In this document: positions 20,494 to 31,241 of the stretch, in pieces
How the letters are laid out: every line of letters begins with the position of its first letter
How positions within the stretch are numbered: the stretch's first letter is position 1
Assembly (NCBI GenBank): GCA_025526915.1
Contig: JAHLKH010000195.1
Location: 1-47,276 of the forward strand
Direction of reading: 5' to 3'
DNA from: Entophlyctis helioformis
Taxonomy: Eukaryota; Chytridiomycota; Chytridiomycetes; Chytridiales; Chytriomycetaceae
DNA length: 47,276 nucleotides
The notes under the pieces: model-generated
Told to the model about the DNA's origin: nothing
What the model saw: only the letters and a program-made list of their open reading frames with translations
Databases searched by the model: none
Program-made: the position numbers and the translations under genes

Positions 20494-23400
20494 ATGGGCC
20501 TCTGGCTGCTGCTCTTTGTCGTGCTGCTGGCCCTTCCCCGCTCGCCCGTCGGCGTGCTCGCCCAGCCAGGCCAGCCAGGCCAGCCGGGCCAGCCGCCTCG
20601 CCCGCAGCCACAGCAGGTCGTGCGGGTGTCCATGATGAGCGTCAGCAACAACTTCACGGCCGAGCAGGCGGACATGGAGGCGCTGGCTGCTGCCTGGTGC
20701 GTCTTCATCTGCGTCTGCGTCTGCGTCTGCATCTGCGTCTGTTCTGCCGTCCATCGCATCCATCGCATCCATCAATCTTCTCTACATCACCATGCGTGCA
20801 AAGCCCATGGCGGGCCGGCCACTTTGTGCGACCCGCTCGCCCAGACGTACGGGTTGTACGGGTTGCACGGGTCGCACGGGCTAGCGGAACCCGTTGGCTG
20901 TGATGGCTGCGATGGCTGCGAAGGATGCGATCGATGGCTGGACTGCGTCCAACCCCGCCTATTCCCGACTGACCCCGTCTATCCCCGCCACAGGTCTCGC
21001 ACGTCCGGCATCCAGGTCATCTTCAACTTCACCAACGCCCGCTCGACCGACTACGGGTACCTGACGACGTCGGCCCTCGCAACGAGCGCCAACTCGTCCA
21101 CGGCAACCGACTTTGACATTTACCAGATCGATGTCGTGTGGCCCGGAGATCTGGCAGAGTACTTGCTGGACCTGTCGCCGTACTGGTCAGAGGCCGAGCT
21201 GGCGCCGTTCAATCCGGCGCTGTTTGCGGCTGATCGCGTCAACGGCCGGCTGGTGGCCATCCCGTTCCGCGCAGACTACGGCCTGCTGTACTATCGCTCC
21301 GACTGTACGTCCCCCTCGCTCTCCTTGCCTGCCTTGTCTTGTCGTGCACACGTGTGTGTCGGGCCTAGTCTCGCATTGGCGCCGCACGAGTGCAGCACAC
21401 AAGTGCAGCCACAATCATGCGCAGCCCGTCTGCTGACCAGTCTGCTGTCCAACCCGCTTGCCTTGATCCGCGGATCCGCCGATCCGACCTCGTGCACCTT
21501 GACGCGGCATGATTGTGTAACACTGCAAACTTTCCGCTCCTCCTTGACTCACACCACCGTGCACACAGTGCTCGCCAAGTACGGGCAAGCGCTGCCGCAG
21601 ACGTGGGACGACATCGAACGCATCTCCCGCATCGTCATGAAGGGCGAGAACGCAGACACGCGGCGGCCCAGCATCTACGGCTACATGGGCCAGTTCTACT
21701 CGAGCGAGGGTCTCACCTGCAACGTGAGTCTTGTCCGCCACGAACACGACATTGGCACGTGTACACTGCCGTATGTTGGTCTGTTGGTCTGACGCAGCTC
21801 CCTCCGTACACATAGTTTGTCGAGTGGATGGCAGGTGCCGGTCTCAAGAACATCGTATCACCCGATCGCAAAGTTGCTGTGGACATGCCTGCGTCTCGCG
21901 CCATCTTGACCCGCATCGCATCTTGGCTTGGCGACATCATACCCCTAGAAGCCATCGTGTCGTCCGAGTCCGGCTCGTTTGAGTTTTGGGCACAGGGCCG
22001 TGTCGTGTTCATGCGCGGCTGGCCCAACTCGATCCAGGAATCCACGGACCGCCGTGTGCCGTTTGCCTGGAACGTCACCCAGGTACGCTGTGCACTGACT
22101 CGACACCTTGGCGCGAGTGCCATCCAGCTTCGACTGACACACACACTCTCTCTGTCCAGATGATTGGCGATACGCCAAACAGCGGCCACTCGGCGCTCGG
22201 TGGATGGCACCTCGGTGTCACCAAATCCACTCGCAACGTCGTGGCCACCATTGCCGTGCTCAAGTGGCTCACGAGTGTCGAGGTTCCAGCGCCGTCGCGC
22301 CATCAGCCTGACGTCCCTGCCCATCGTCACCAGCCTCTACGACGATCCAGACGTCTGCCGCTCCATTCCATGCAACGTTTTGCGCGACATCCGGGTGGCC
22401 GTGCGTCCGTCGGCCGAGTTCACGCCCAACTACACGGCCGGCTCCAAAGTCATCTACGAGTCTGTGCACAAGTACCTCGCCAAGAGTCGGGCACGTCCAT
22501 TGACCGCCTCATGCGCCGGCTCGATGTCGACCTTGGCAAGATCCTCGGGACGTACCGTGTCCCTGCCACGGCCATCGCCGTGTCGTCGCCCCTCGCCATC
22601 CTGTTTCTGATCCTCAACATGCTGGCATCGGTGCCACCGTTCTTGTGCTCACCATCATCATCCGTGAGCGCCGGTCCCACATTGTACGCATCTCCTCGTT
22701 CCTGTTTTGCCTGTTCATTCTCGCGGGCATCCTCCTTGGCTACGCGTCCGTCGCCCTCTACATCGAGGTGCCTACCGCCGCCACGTGTGCTCTGCAGCCG
22801 CTGGTCATGACCCTCGCCTTCTCCATCACCATGGGTGCGCTCGTCATCAAGAACTGGCGCATCGCAAGCATCTTCAGCAACCCGCGCATTTCGCAGAGCT
22901 TCTCAGACAGCTACCTCCTCAAGCGGCTCGCAGTCATTGTCGCCTTGAACTTGGCGCTGGTTGTGTGCTGGCTGGCCGTGGACGCGCCGAAGCCGACCGC
23001 GTTTGCCATGTCGGAAGAGACGGGGTACTGGACTTGCGTGTCGACATCGTCGCGCGCCAATCTCGTGTTCACGGTCCTCATCTTCATCGGCAATGCGCTG
23101 CTCCTGTCGTTTGGCGTGTATCTCGCTTGGAGCACCCGGCATATTGCTGTGCGCTACAACGAGTCGCGCTCGATTGCGTTTATTGTCTACAACTGTCTAC
23201 TGTGGCCGTGCTCTCGATCCCGATTGTGTTCTCGGACCAGCTTGGCATCGACATTCATTTTGCGGTGCAGTCTGCGTCCGTGTTCGCCATCACGACGGGC
23301 ACGCTCGTGCTCCTGTTTGGCCCCAAGATCCGTGCTCTCTATGGACAGCAGAACACGAAACGGGTGGTCGTGCGGTCATTTACCGCGGCAGTGCCTGCTG

Positions 23401-24353
23401 GCGTGTATACCAACACGGACGAGAACGCCACGGATGAGAATGCTGTGCAGTCTGCTCATGCCCACGGCCCTGCTGCTGCTGGTGGTGGGGCTGCCGGCGG
23501 CGGCGGCCAGCCGTCTTCGCCGCGAACTGGACGCAAGCACCGGTCCCCGTTCACCGACTCGAACCTTGCCCACCAGGGCCTCCGACGCGACTTTCTGTAC
23601 ATCCGTCGCGGCCGCTACAAGTCGTTCCTTGGCGCGTGGGAAGCCAAGAACGCCGTCTTCATCCCAGGCCTGCAGGTGTTTGTGCTCCAGAACGCCGTGT
23701 CCAAACGCTCCAAGGACGTCTACTGTCTCTGCATCTTCTCGGCGACGGTCGTGTGGCGGCACCTGGACGACCCGACGGCCCTGTCGTGTCTGGTGCAGTT
23801 CAACCGGCAGGTGTATTTCGAGATGATGTTCAACGACGCGGCGAGCGCTGCCTACTGGATGGGCATTTTCAGCGCCATCGAGGCAGGTGAGCGCATGGCG
23901 CCGACGCAGCAGCAGCAGCAGCAGCAGATGGCCCAGCAGGGCGGCGGCAACGGCGGCGGCGGCGGGCATGCTGGATCGGCACTGCACAGACAACAGGACG
24001 TCAGCACGGTTGGGCAGACAGTCGCCAAGTTCTTTGCCGAGGGCTCCAGCATCTTTTGGACCGAGAACCAGGCAGACGCTGACGAGGGGATTGCCATGAC
24101 CGAGCGTCATCAGCGGACGGCACGCGGCGGTGTTGGCACCAACGTGCTGGGGCTCGGGTCGGAGATGTGGCGCGAGACGGACGGCGGTGGCGACGGCGAT
24201 GTCGGTATTGTCAGCATGGGCAGCATCCTTGACGACGCGGGTCAGGGACTCAGCATTCTTGTGGATATGGACGGCACGCTCGGGCTTGCTGATGAGGGGA
24301 AGCCGGGATCTGTTGTCGAGGTGCCGCCCGCGTCTGGCCGGCCGCAGCCCTGA
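20494..24353 (+). CDS. Solute-binding domain / GABA-B-like class C receptor fusion, 5 exons, four frame breaks in last exon
   Basis: Exons 20494-20696, 20994-21304, 21569-21723, 21816-22082 and 22160-24353. A signal peptide (GLWLLLFVVLLALPRSP) leads into a type II periplasmic-binding-protein domain like bacterial sugar-binding proteins: FDIYQIDVVWPGDLAEYLLD, NGRLVAIPFRADYGLLYYRS, YGQALPQTWDDIERI, GRVVFMRGWPN. The seven-helix domain matches GABA-B-type receptors: ITMGALVIKNWRIASIF, VSFGVYLAWSTRHIAVRYNE-like segment, SIAFIVYN, LVLLFGPKIRAL. A cytosolic PH-like region (FLYIRRGRYKSFLGAWEAKN ... ASAAYWMGIFSAIE) and a Gln/Gly-rich tail follow. One-base frame changes occur near 22280, 22484, 22630 and 23193; no introns explain them. 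Either local assembly error or a decaying gene; motifs on both sides of every break are intact, which favours error. Ligand unknown. Confidence 0.85.
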
Positions 24354-24697
24354 CGGCGCTAATGAAGTATTGTATAGTTTGCTTCAGGGAGTTGACGTTG
24401 AGAGATTGACGTCGAGGTTGTTGAGATGCGGCAAGTGGATGGCTAGACAAAGTGGAAGATTGGCGTTGATGGCACGGCGAGCAGTGCAGATGCCGCCCAC
24501 GCGAGGAGGCACCAGGAACCGCGCACCTTCCGAGTGTCGCGGGTCACAGACTGGATCGCGAATGATGCTGGCTGTCTTGTGGCATCTGGAATGCCCTGTC
24601 GCTGCATGCCTCAAGTTCTCGTGCGTGGCAATGGTGCTCGTTGGACAATCGCGTTATTTGTGGTGGTTGTCCGGACAACCGCAAAGCGACTGTGGCA
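24354..24697. other. Intergenic region before ankyrin gene
   Basis: The 344 bp between receptor stop and ankyrin start show no recognisable coding or RNA feature. A forward frame is open just before the ankyrin ATG but has no homology that I can see. Confidence 0.55.
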
Positions 24698-26407
24698 ATG
24701 CAGACGAAGCGACAGACGGCAGACAACGCAGCAACGACGGCAGCAGCAGCCAGCGACGAGCATGTGCGCAGTCTGCAGAGCCAGCTGCAGAGCACAGCCG
24801 AGCAGCTGGTTGCCCTTGGCCGCACCGACATTGTGCTGGCTGTGTTCGAGCAGGTCGTTGGAGCGAGTGGCAGCCAGGCAGGAGAGCCAGGACAGCCAGG
24901 ACAGCCGCCAGCCAAGCGACTCAAGACAGCACCAGCAGCAGCAGCAGCAACGACCGCACAGCCAGGTGTGCCTCGCTATGTGGTGCCGCCAGCCACCGGC
25001 GACCTCGCATACGGCAGCAGCCACTGGGACGGCAAGCCCGCCGAGATCCACGCCATGATCCTCAAGGCAGCCGGCCCACTCACTCGCTTCCTGTGCGGAC
25101 TGCTCGGCGACACGGCCACACTCGACAAAGCGACCAAGTTGCAGCTGTGGATCGATGCGTTCAAGATGGACTGGCACGGCGATCTGGCTCTGCTGCCTGA
25201 CGTTGAGCTGTCGGCCGACAACGGACTCCTGCTCGCACACTCTCGCTCCATGTACGATCGTCTCTGCAAGCGCTTCCCGCAGTACACAGAGGACAGGTAC
25301 AGGAGGTCAGACGCATCCAGCAACTTCTACCAGCAGCCGCTCCGCTCCGATTTCCGCGACCACTCTCGTTTGCTTCTCATTCCCATGCGGCACGGCTGGT
25401 TCGATCTGATCAACTTTTCGAAACCGATCGCACTCGCTCGCATTGCCATCTGCTATGGATTCCTCAATCTACTCAAGCATCTCGACGACAAGTACAAGAC
25501 GCTCCAACGCTGGATGGCGAAACATGATGCGACAAGCGCGTACTGGCACAGAGCAGTTGATCAGGCTGCACGGTTTGGAAGTCTTGGGCTCATGCAGTAC
25601 CTGTTTGGTCGCGGTGTGACGGGATGTACGATGGATGCCATGGACGGCGCGGCCGGTAACGGCCATCTGCATGTCGTCAAGTGGCTCCACGAGAATCGAA
25701 CGGAAGGATGCACGAAGCGGGCGATGGACAACGCGGCTGCCAACGGTCATCTGCACATTGTCATCTGGCTCCACGAGTACAGGACGGAGGGATGTACAGC
25801 TGCTGCCATGGATTACGCGGCTCGCAATGGCCATCTCGATGTGGTCAAGTGGCTTCACAAAAACAGGACAGAAGGTTGCACGACTCATGCCATGGATGGG
25901 GCGGCAGAGTATGGGCCATTGCATGCTCTCAAGTGGCTGCATGCCAACAGAAGCGAGGGGTGCACGACTACTGCGATGATCAATGCTGCGAGATGTGGTC
26001 GCCTTGATGTCGTGCAGTGGCTACACGAGACTCGCAGAGTGGAGTGCACTCCCCGTGCACTGGATGCCGCCATCCGTAATGGGCACTTGGACGTCGTCAA
26101 GTATATGCACTCCAAGGGCGGTCGCGCATCAAACGACGTTATTGAGTTTGTGGCCAGCAGCGGCAACACCGAGATGCTGCAGTACTTGATGGATTGCGGA
26201 TATGCGGTCGAGCTCAGAGCACTCAACCGCGCCAAGACAGCAGCCGTCGCCATTATCCTCCTTCGAGCCCTCTCACTGGACCGAGCACAGGCGCTTCTTG
26301 AGGAATCAAAGCAGCGAAGGGGCTTCGGCATCAGCATCAAGCGAGCTGCATTGACCACCAAACGACTCGAATTGGCTATCAAGAGACTGCAAAAGCCGCG
26401 CAAGTGA
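24698..26407 (+). CDS. Ankyrin-repeat protein, full-length copy A, single exon
   Basis: An intronless gene of 569 residues from the first ATG in frame. Residues 1-95 are low complexity (Gln/Ala-rich, basic AKRLKT). Residues about 110-300 form a conserved non-repeat region (ILKAAGPLTRFLCGLLGD, KMDWHGDLALLPDVELS, GWFDLINFSKPIALARIA). From about 300 come six or seven ankyrin-type repeats of about 33 residues with the motif NGHLHVVKWLHENRTEGCT, followed by a capping region ending in KRAALTTKRLELAIKRLQK. This repeat style is common in multigene families of chytrids and some protists and large viruses; the partner is unknown. No signal peptide or membrane segment. The 3' three quarters are duplicated at 31229-33019. 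Confidence 0.88.
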   Translation: MQTKRQTADNAATTAAAASDEHVRSLQSQLQSTAEQLVALGRTDIVLAVFEQVVGASGSQAGEPGQPGQPPAKRLKTAPAAAAATTAQPGVPRYVVPPATGDLAYGSSHWDGKPAEIHAMILKAAGPLTRFLCGLLGDTATLDKATKLQLWIDAFKMDWHGDLALLPDVELSADNGLLLAHSRSMYDRLCKRFPQYTEDRYRRSDASSNFYQQPLRSDFRDHSRLLLIPMRHGWFDLINFSKPIALARIAICYGFLNLLKHLDDKYKTLQRWMAKHDATSAYWHRAVDQAARFGSLGLMQYLFGRGVTGCTMDAMDGAAGNGHLHVVKWLHENRTEGCTKRAMDNAAANGHLHIVIWLHEYRTEGCTAAAMDYAARNGHLDVVKWLHKNRTEGCTTHAMDGAAEYGPLHALKWLHANRSEGCTTTAMINAARCGRLDVVQWLHETRRVECTPRALDAAIRNGHLDVVKYMHSKGGRASNDVIEFVASSGNTEMLQYLMDCGYAVELRALNRAKTAAVAIILLRALSLDRAQALLEESKQRRGFGISIKRAALTTKRLELAIKRLQKPRK

Positions 26408-26943
26408 TTGTTGCGATGCCGTGTGGCGGGTCGATGGACAGCCGAGACTCGCGATTGGAATGAAGACGAGAGTGGCATGCTTTGTGACAGAGTGTTGAAG
26501 CCATGCGTGCGTCGATCTCTCAATCGTGCCCTTCCAATGCAGCACTGCATGTGGCTTTGCAAGAATGACCGCCATGTCTGCAAGCAGCAATCCGCGAGCA
26601 AGCACGGCGCGATCAGCAGCCGTATCGCACGCAGAGCAGCGCATCGACTGGCGACATGAGGGCACGCCTGCAGTTCTGCAAAACGAAATGACGAGCCACC
26701 ACCAAGAGAGAAGTTGGTCTGTGGAGCAAAAGGAGATGCTCCGTACAGGGATCGAACCTGTGACCTTTGCGTTATTAGCACAACGCTCTACCGACTAAGC
26801 TAACGGAGCTCTTCCCCTGTTGTTTCATTTTTCTCGCAGTCACACCATATACCATATTTTGACAAACAACAAGTCATTGCAATCGTTGATCCACCATCCA
26901 ACAATCTGCTGCCCGCACCGCAGACTGTCTGCCGGCCATCTCT
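25153..26943 (+). repeat. Segmental duplication, copy A (ankyrin 3' part + tRNA-Ile)
   Basis: This segment matches 31229-33019 in the same orientation with a constant offset of 6076 bases and no gap at any point I checked (left edge, ankyrin stop, tRNA, right edge). It holds codons from the KMDWHGD region to the ankyrin stop, about 330 bp of spacer, tRNA-Ile and about 134 bp beyond. Confidence 0.93.
26738..26809 (-). tRNA. tRNA-Ile (anticodon AAU), copy A
   Basis: Read on the minus strand, 72 bases fold into a normal tRNA: acceptor GCTCCGT/ACGGAGC, D-arm GCTT-AGAGC, anticodon stem TTGTG/CGCAA with loop CTAATAA (anticodon AAT), T-arm ACAGG-TTCGATC-CCTGT. The internal B box GGTTCGATCC is intact. 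No intron; CCA is not encoded. Four Ts follow the 3' end as a weak pol III stop. It lies inside the duplicated segment and has a twin at 32814. Confidence 0.96.
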
Positions 26944-27123
26944 GCTGTCTGGCTGCTGATCACATACTCACATCGCACTTCTCCCGATCCACCCATGCCC
27001 GACATACGACCCGATCCATGGCCGCAACCAGAAGACAAACGTTGGAGCCACGAGCCAGCATTTAGTTTAGGTACAGATCCAGAGGACGCCAGACAAGGCT
27101 TGAGGGACGGCACAGCACGGCGT

Positions 27124-27578
27124 CTATGCGCTCTCCACGCCCAGCTTGCGCTCCAGTGCGCGGGTCTCGTCTGGCGCCGTGTAGAAGCGCCAGTTGTTGG
27201 TGAATGCCGTGCCGATGCGGGCCACTTGAGCGCTGCGCACGCCTTCGACGACCTTGAGGCCAAACACTTCCGACTTGTTGGTTTCCTGTCCCGTGCAGTG
27301 TGAGTCTTGCATGCCCAGACAGCACACAGCACACAGCACACAGACAGCATACAGCACACACAGGCAGCCAGCCAGCCGTCACTCACAGCGTTGTATTCGA
27401 TGCGGTCGACTTCGTACCACGAATGCTGCTTGCCCCGCTGGTGCCAGACGGACGGAGCGACCCGCACGCCTGCGCCGTGGTTGGGCAGGTGCTCCACAAG
27501 GTCGAGCAGCGTCTTGTTGCCCCGCAGCTTGAGGAACGACGGGTACTTGCCCCACAACTCTCTGACGACGGCCGACAT
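27124..27578 (-). CDS. mS34-like mitochondrial small ribosomal subunit protein, 2 exons
   Basis: Minus-strand exons 27387-27578 and 27124-27285 give 117 residues. The pattern KTLLDLVEHLPNHGAGVRV ... W ... SWYEVDRIEYN ... GLKVVEGV ... ARIGTAFTNNWRFYTAPDE parallels the core of mitochondrial ribosomal protein S34 (LLxLLxxLPxxGxG, W, W-x-L-x-RV, G-x-L-x-F, WR). It is shorter than animal mS34. The 101 nt intron is GT-AG. The start is the only Met before the conserved part. A gene in the same orientation (transporter) lies upstream. Family call from remembered motifs, moderate confidence. Confidence 0.65.
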
Positions 27579-27585
27579 GCTTGCT

Positions 27586-27616
<31 letters not shown>

Positions 27617-28347
27617 TTTGGGATGTGATCTTGCTGTCGTCCTTGGGCGAGCGACGGCGAGTTGCATCAAATCCAGTCGTGCGGGCTGTCTTGGCGGGCT
27701 GTGTTGGCTGGCCGACACCAGCAAGGGACCGTGCAGCAGGCATCTGGCAAGACGCCTTTGTGGGATTGCTTGCAGGGCGAGTGTGCCATGCCGATCTGGC
27801 CATGCCGATCTGCCATGCCGATCTGCCATGCAAGCAGCAGCGACAGACAGCCAGCAGGTGTGTGCACTGCGTGAGTGGGACAGTCGGTGCAGGGCAGCCC
27901 GAGCGAGGGCCAGCCACTGGCAGGCTTGCTGCTCGTTGGTGGCGTGCCCGGCGGGTGATCCCACCCACGATCGTGGCAGCACGCATCATCACGGACGCAG
28001 TGCTGCCTGCCGCATTGTGCTTGTTGCAGATGCCACCGCTGAGCGCAGCCGCCACGCCTGTGGAAGACGTCCAAGGCGGCTTCGCTTGCGCGCCTTGTCA
28101 CCGAACCACAATCCCCGCAATGATCTCGGCCTCGTTCAAGTCCAGCGCAGCACAAGGAGCGTTCCGTGCGGCCTAACTTGAGCATCTTGCAGCGCGATGG
28201 TGATGCGACCATTGTCACCACTCATCTGTTCTTCTCCATTCTGCCCGACTCGTCTCATCCCCAGCGGCAATCACGGCTGTGTCACTTGGAGCAAGTATCT
28301 TCATTAAGTGGGAGGGCAGGAATCTGATCCATATGGCCGGTCATGGG
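27579..28347. other. Intergenic region, mS34-like 5' flank to transporter 3' flank
   Basis: The 769 bp contain a (GCT)n run at about 27592-27617 and repeats of CCATGCCGATCTG at about 27786-27830. Several overlapping open frames on both strands exist, but none has family-like sequence, so no gene is called. Confidence 0.55.
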
Positions 28348-30261
28348 TCACAGACGGTAGACAACGCCGGCCGTGCCAAACAGACATATGCACACCGCGC
28401 CGAGGATCACGGCGCATCCGGCTGCACGTCTGGCCAGACCCAAGCGGTGCCAATAGAGCTTGAGATGGCATGCAAACGGCACAATGAGCACGACCGATAC
28501 GGCCAGGAAGGATCCCAGCAGCGCCATGACCTTGTCAAACGACGGCACGGCAACCGCAACACCAAGCACGGCGAGCGCTGTCAGCGTGCGGATGACGCGG
28601 TGCGGCTGGTGGTCGCCCATCGAGGGCTGGTGCTGCGTCCCGCCTGCTGGCCCTTGCCACAGGGACGCCCATGTCCGCTCAGCGAGGACGTTGACGGGGT
28701 TGAGCACCATGGCAAACTTGGTGACGGGGTTGAGAGCAATGAACCAGATCGTGAGGCGCAGCAGGAGCGGGTGGACGCCAGGCAGCAGAGCGAGGGACTT
28801 GGTGACCTCGGGCAGCACGTCTGTGCCAAACATGGCGTATCCGCAGCATGCCGTGATGGCGTAGATGGAAAAGATGACGCTGTACGACAGGCTCATGGCG
28901 CGGCTAAAGGTCGTCTGTGGCGCGTGCATGTCGCGGTAGATGGACGGAAACACGCTGTGCCCTGTGTGCATAGCTTTGTGTCAGCTCCCATCTCGCGTCA
29001 TCCCATCTCGTCGATCCATCAAAGCAAGGCAGACAAACAGGCAAGCAGGGTACTCACCGTCAAAGCCAACAAACAGCAGTCCGACTGCAACGGCAACCGA
29101 GTCCCAGGTGGCATTGGCTGGCACCCACAGCGTCGTTGCTGCAGGAACAAGGATCGATCCAGGAGTCTGTGTGTGCACCAGTCCCTCGTACACAAGAATG
29201 CCAATCAGGTTGCACAGCGACAGGATGCCCACAACACTGGCTGCAGAGAACACCTTGAGCGAGCGCATCCACGTGGCAGGGATGAGCGCACACACCATGG
29301 CGACCTTGATCCACTGCGCATGGGACGAGCCGTGCGGAAACGCGGCGGGGAACAGCGTCTGGACCGAGTCGCCAAAGAGGATGACGAGAGCCACTGACGC
29401 AGCAAACAGCTCCATCGTGAACAGAACCGTGACAATCAGGCGACCTGGCCGGCCAAACGCGAGCGCCGCCATGTCAGCCAGGGTGGATGGCAGCATGTGA
29501 GAGCGCGTCTGCTTGGTGCCGTGGTCTGCGTCGCTCGCTGCATGGCGCGACCCGACCGTCACGGTCGATGCAGCAGAGTCGCGGCTGGCAGACTCGATGC
29601 TGCCGGTGCTGCGGTCTCCCAGACGACGATCCAGTGAGCCCGATGACGGCGTGGCAGCCGGGCCGTCTGGAGGCGAGGTTGCAGCAGCGAGACACTCGCC
29701 AATGAGCGTGGCTGACCAGCAGGCGAGCAGCGCAAACACGGCCAGGCCAGCCAGGCCGAGAGCCCATCCCGACAGCGAGAACGCGTAGGGCAGCGACAGA
29801 ACACCCAGACCCATGACAACATTGACGGCGTTGGATGCGGCGTGGAAGATGGTCGATGCAGACGTTGGGTGGGCGTGGCCTGCACCTGAGCCTGCATCTG
29901 CAGCCGTGCCGTGCGCGTACGGCAACAGGAGGGAGGACTCGGTCGCATCTTCGACCACAGCAAGCAGCTGGTCGATGCTGGCTGTTCTGGCGCGCGACAA
30001 GGCCGGCGATGACATGGATGACGGCGTCGATGGGTGGAGCGATGTGCCGTATGTTTGGACATGGCCGCCAGCAGGGCCAGCAGCAGACGCTGTTTCAGAG
30101 CCAGTCTGTCGAAGCGGACTGTCAGAGGCAGGCAGGCACAGGGGCAGGCACAGAAGGCAGGCACAGGGATAGACACAGAGGGCAGGGCAATCGTCACTCA
30201 CAGGGCCAGCAGACATGGCTGCAGAGGCATTCGCACGTGGTCGCTTGTCAGTTGTACTCAT
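28348..30261 (-). CDS. AVT-type amino-acid transporter (AAAP family), 3 exons
   Basis: Minus-strand exons 30202-30261, 29058-30105 and 28348-28961 give 573 residues. About 120 disordered N-terminal residues precede the first helix, which carries the family hallmark AASNAVNVVMGLGVLSLPYA; then FSLSGWALGLAGLAVFALLA, LIVTVLFTMELFAASVALVI, VAVGLLFVGFDGHSVFPSIY, FSIYAITACCGYAMFGTDV, LTIWFIALNPVTKFAMVLNP and three further C-terminal helices. This is the order of the AVT1/AVT-type vacuolar amino-acid/proton exchangers. Long first loops and Ser-rich inserts are usual for this group. It most likely sits in the vacuolar membrane; substrate not predictable. Both introns are 96 nt GT-AG; the exon 2 acceptor at 30106 was chosen because the neighbouring AG gives a stop. 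Confidence 0.9.
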
Positions 30262-30917
30262 ATCGATGGGGCTGATAGTTGTGAATTGGGTGAGTTGAGT
30301 TGAGGCGGGGGGGAAATTGATATCGTTTTGAATCACGTCACTGCTGCGTCATAAAGCCTAATTTCCTCGACATGTGAAGAGATGCGGAGTGATGTGCAGA
30401 GATGCGGAGTGGTGCGGAGTGGTCCAGCTCATCGTGGTTGCAATCCTGCGAGGACGTGGCTGTTGCTGCGTGCTGCTCATTGCCACAGCCAGCAGGATGG
30501 CCAGGAAAGAGTCTTGGACAGATGGACGCTGCTGGCTCTGGGCATGTCCATGGGCTTGGTGGATCACAGGCAACCCCCACCAATGCCCCAGTTCAGCTGG
30601 CAAGAGTGCTCGAGACTGGAGCGGTCAGAGACCTGTTGCAGAGTGCCAAGGCTGATACCCTCAAAGCTGCGAGCATTGAAGGTGATGGAGAATGATCGGC
30701 TGAAAGGGAAGGCCAAGTGAGGCACATGGAGGACAGCGAGATATGGGGTTTTGTGGATGGAGACCATCCGTTTTTATTGGCTGCTGTGTCAGTCTTGTTG
30801 CTGTTGTTGCAGTCTTGGTTGATGAGAGCGCCATTTTGTGTGGCTTGGTTGGTGGATGAGAGCATGAAAAGAAAGGAAACGGACAGATGGCGCTTTGCAG
30901 ACGCATTGCAAAGCAGA
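30262..30917. other. Intergenic region with GATGCGGAGTG repeats
   Basis: The 656 bp include the transporter promoter and, at about 30379-30425, an imperfect repeat of AGATGCGGAGTG. A forward frame of 112 codons (30382-30720) has no family-like sequence. No gene is called. Confidence 0.5.
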
Positions 30918-31136
30918 TCAGAAGAGGGCGAGTGGAGCGAGGATGGCAGCAACGAGCAACACAAGCGAGGCAGCCATGGCAGCCGCACCGCTGAGGATGG
31001 GCTCGTCTCCGGTGCCAGGCAGCGGGTGCTTGGTGTAGATCTCGCCAGCAGGCAGGTCGCCTATGCCATAGATGGAGGCACCGCCGGAGGGAGAGGGCGA
31101 CGGAGCAGCAGATGACACAGGCTCGTTGGCAATCAT
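30918..31136 (-). CDS. Short ORF with GPI-anchor-like C-terminus, possibly a last exon
   Basis: Seventy-two residues: a Ser/Pro-rich stretch, a middle part and a terminal small-residue plus hydrophobic segment (SGAAAMAASLVLLVAAILAP then LALF), the form of a GPI-attachment signal. It has no N-terminal signal peptide, so it may be the 3' exon of a larger surface-protein gene whose 5' part is missing. Its upstream side is cut 92 bp away by the left edge of the duplicated segment. Weak call; could be chance. Confidence 0.35.
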   Translation of the reverse strand: MIANEPVSSAAPSPSPSGGASIYGIGDLPAGEIYTKHPLPGTGDEPILSGAAAMAASLVLLVAAILAPLALF

Positions 31137-31241
31137 CCTTCAGGGTCACTTATCATACAGCGCGCCGCTTGTGTGCCCAGAGCTCAGACCGGTACACCAA
31201 AATAGACGCTTGTAGGAAGTCCGCTAAACGATGCGTTCAAG

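Noticed and set aside
24698..26407. Ankyrin gene considered as a giant-virus insertion
   Set aside because: The repeat style is shared with large viruses, but base composition and neighbours match the host and no viral core gene is present.
26738..26809. tRNA considered as a tRNA-derived SINE head because it is repeated
   Set aside because: It has full cloverleaf pairing and intact anticodon, with no attached tail or poly(A); both copies are explained by the segmental duplication.
27300..28181. Two overlapping forward frames of about 290 codons next to the mS34-like gene
   Set aside because: They differ only by frame, have Cys/His/Arg-rich nonsense composition and overlap the antisense mS34-like exon; no motifs.
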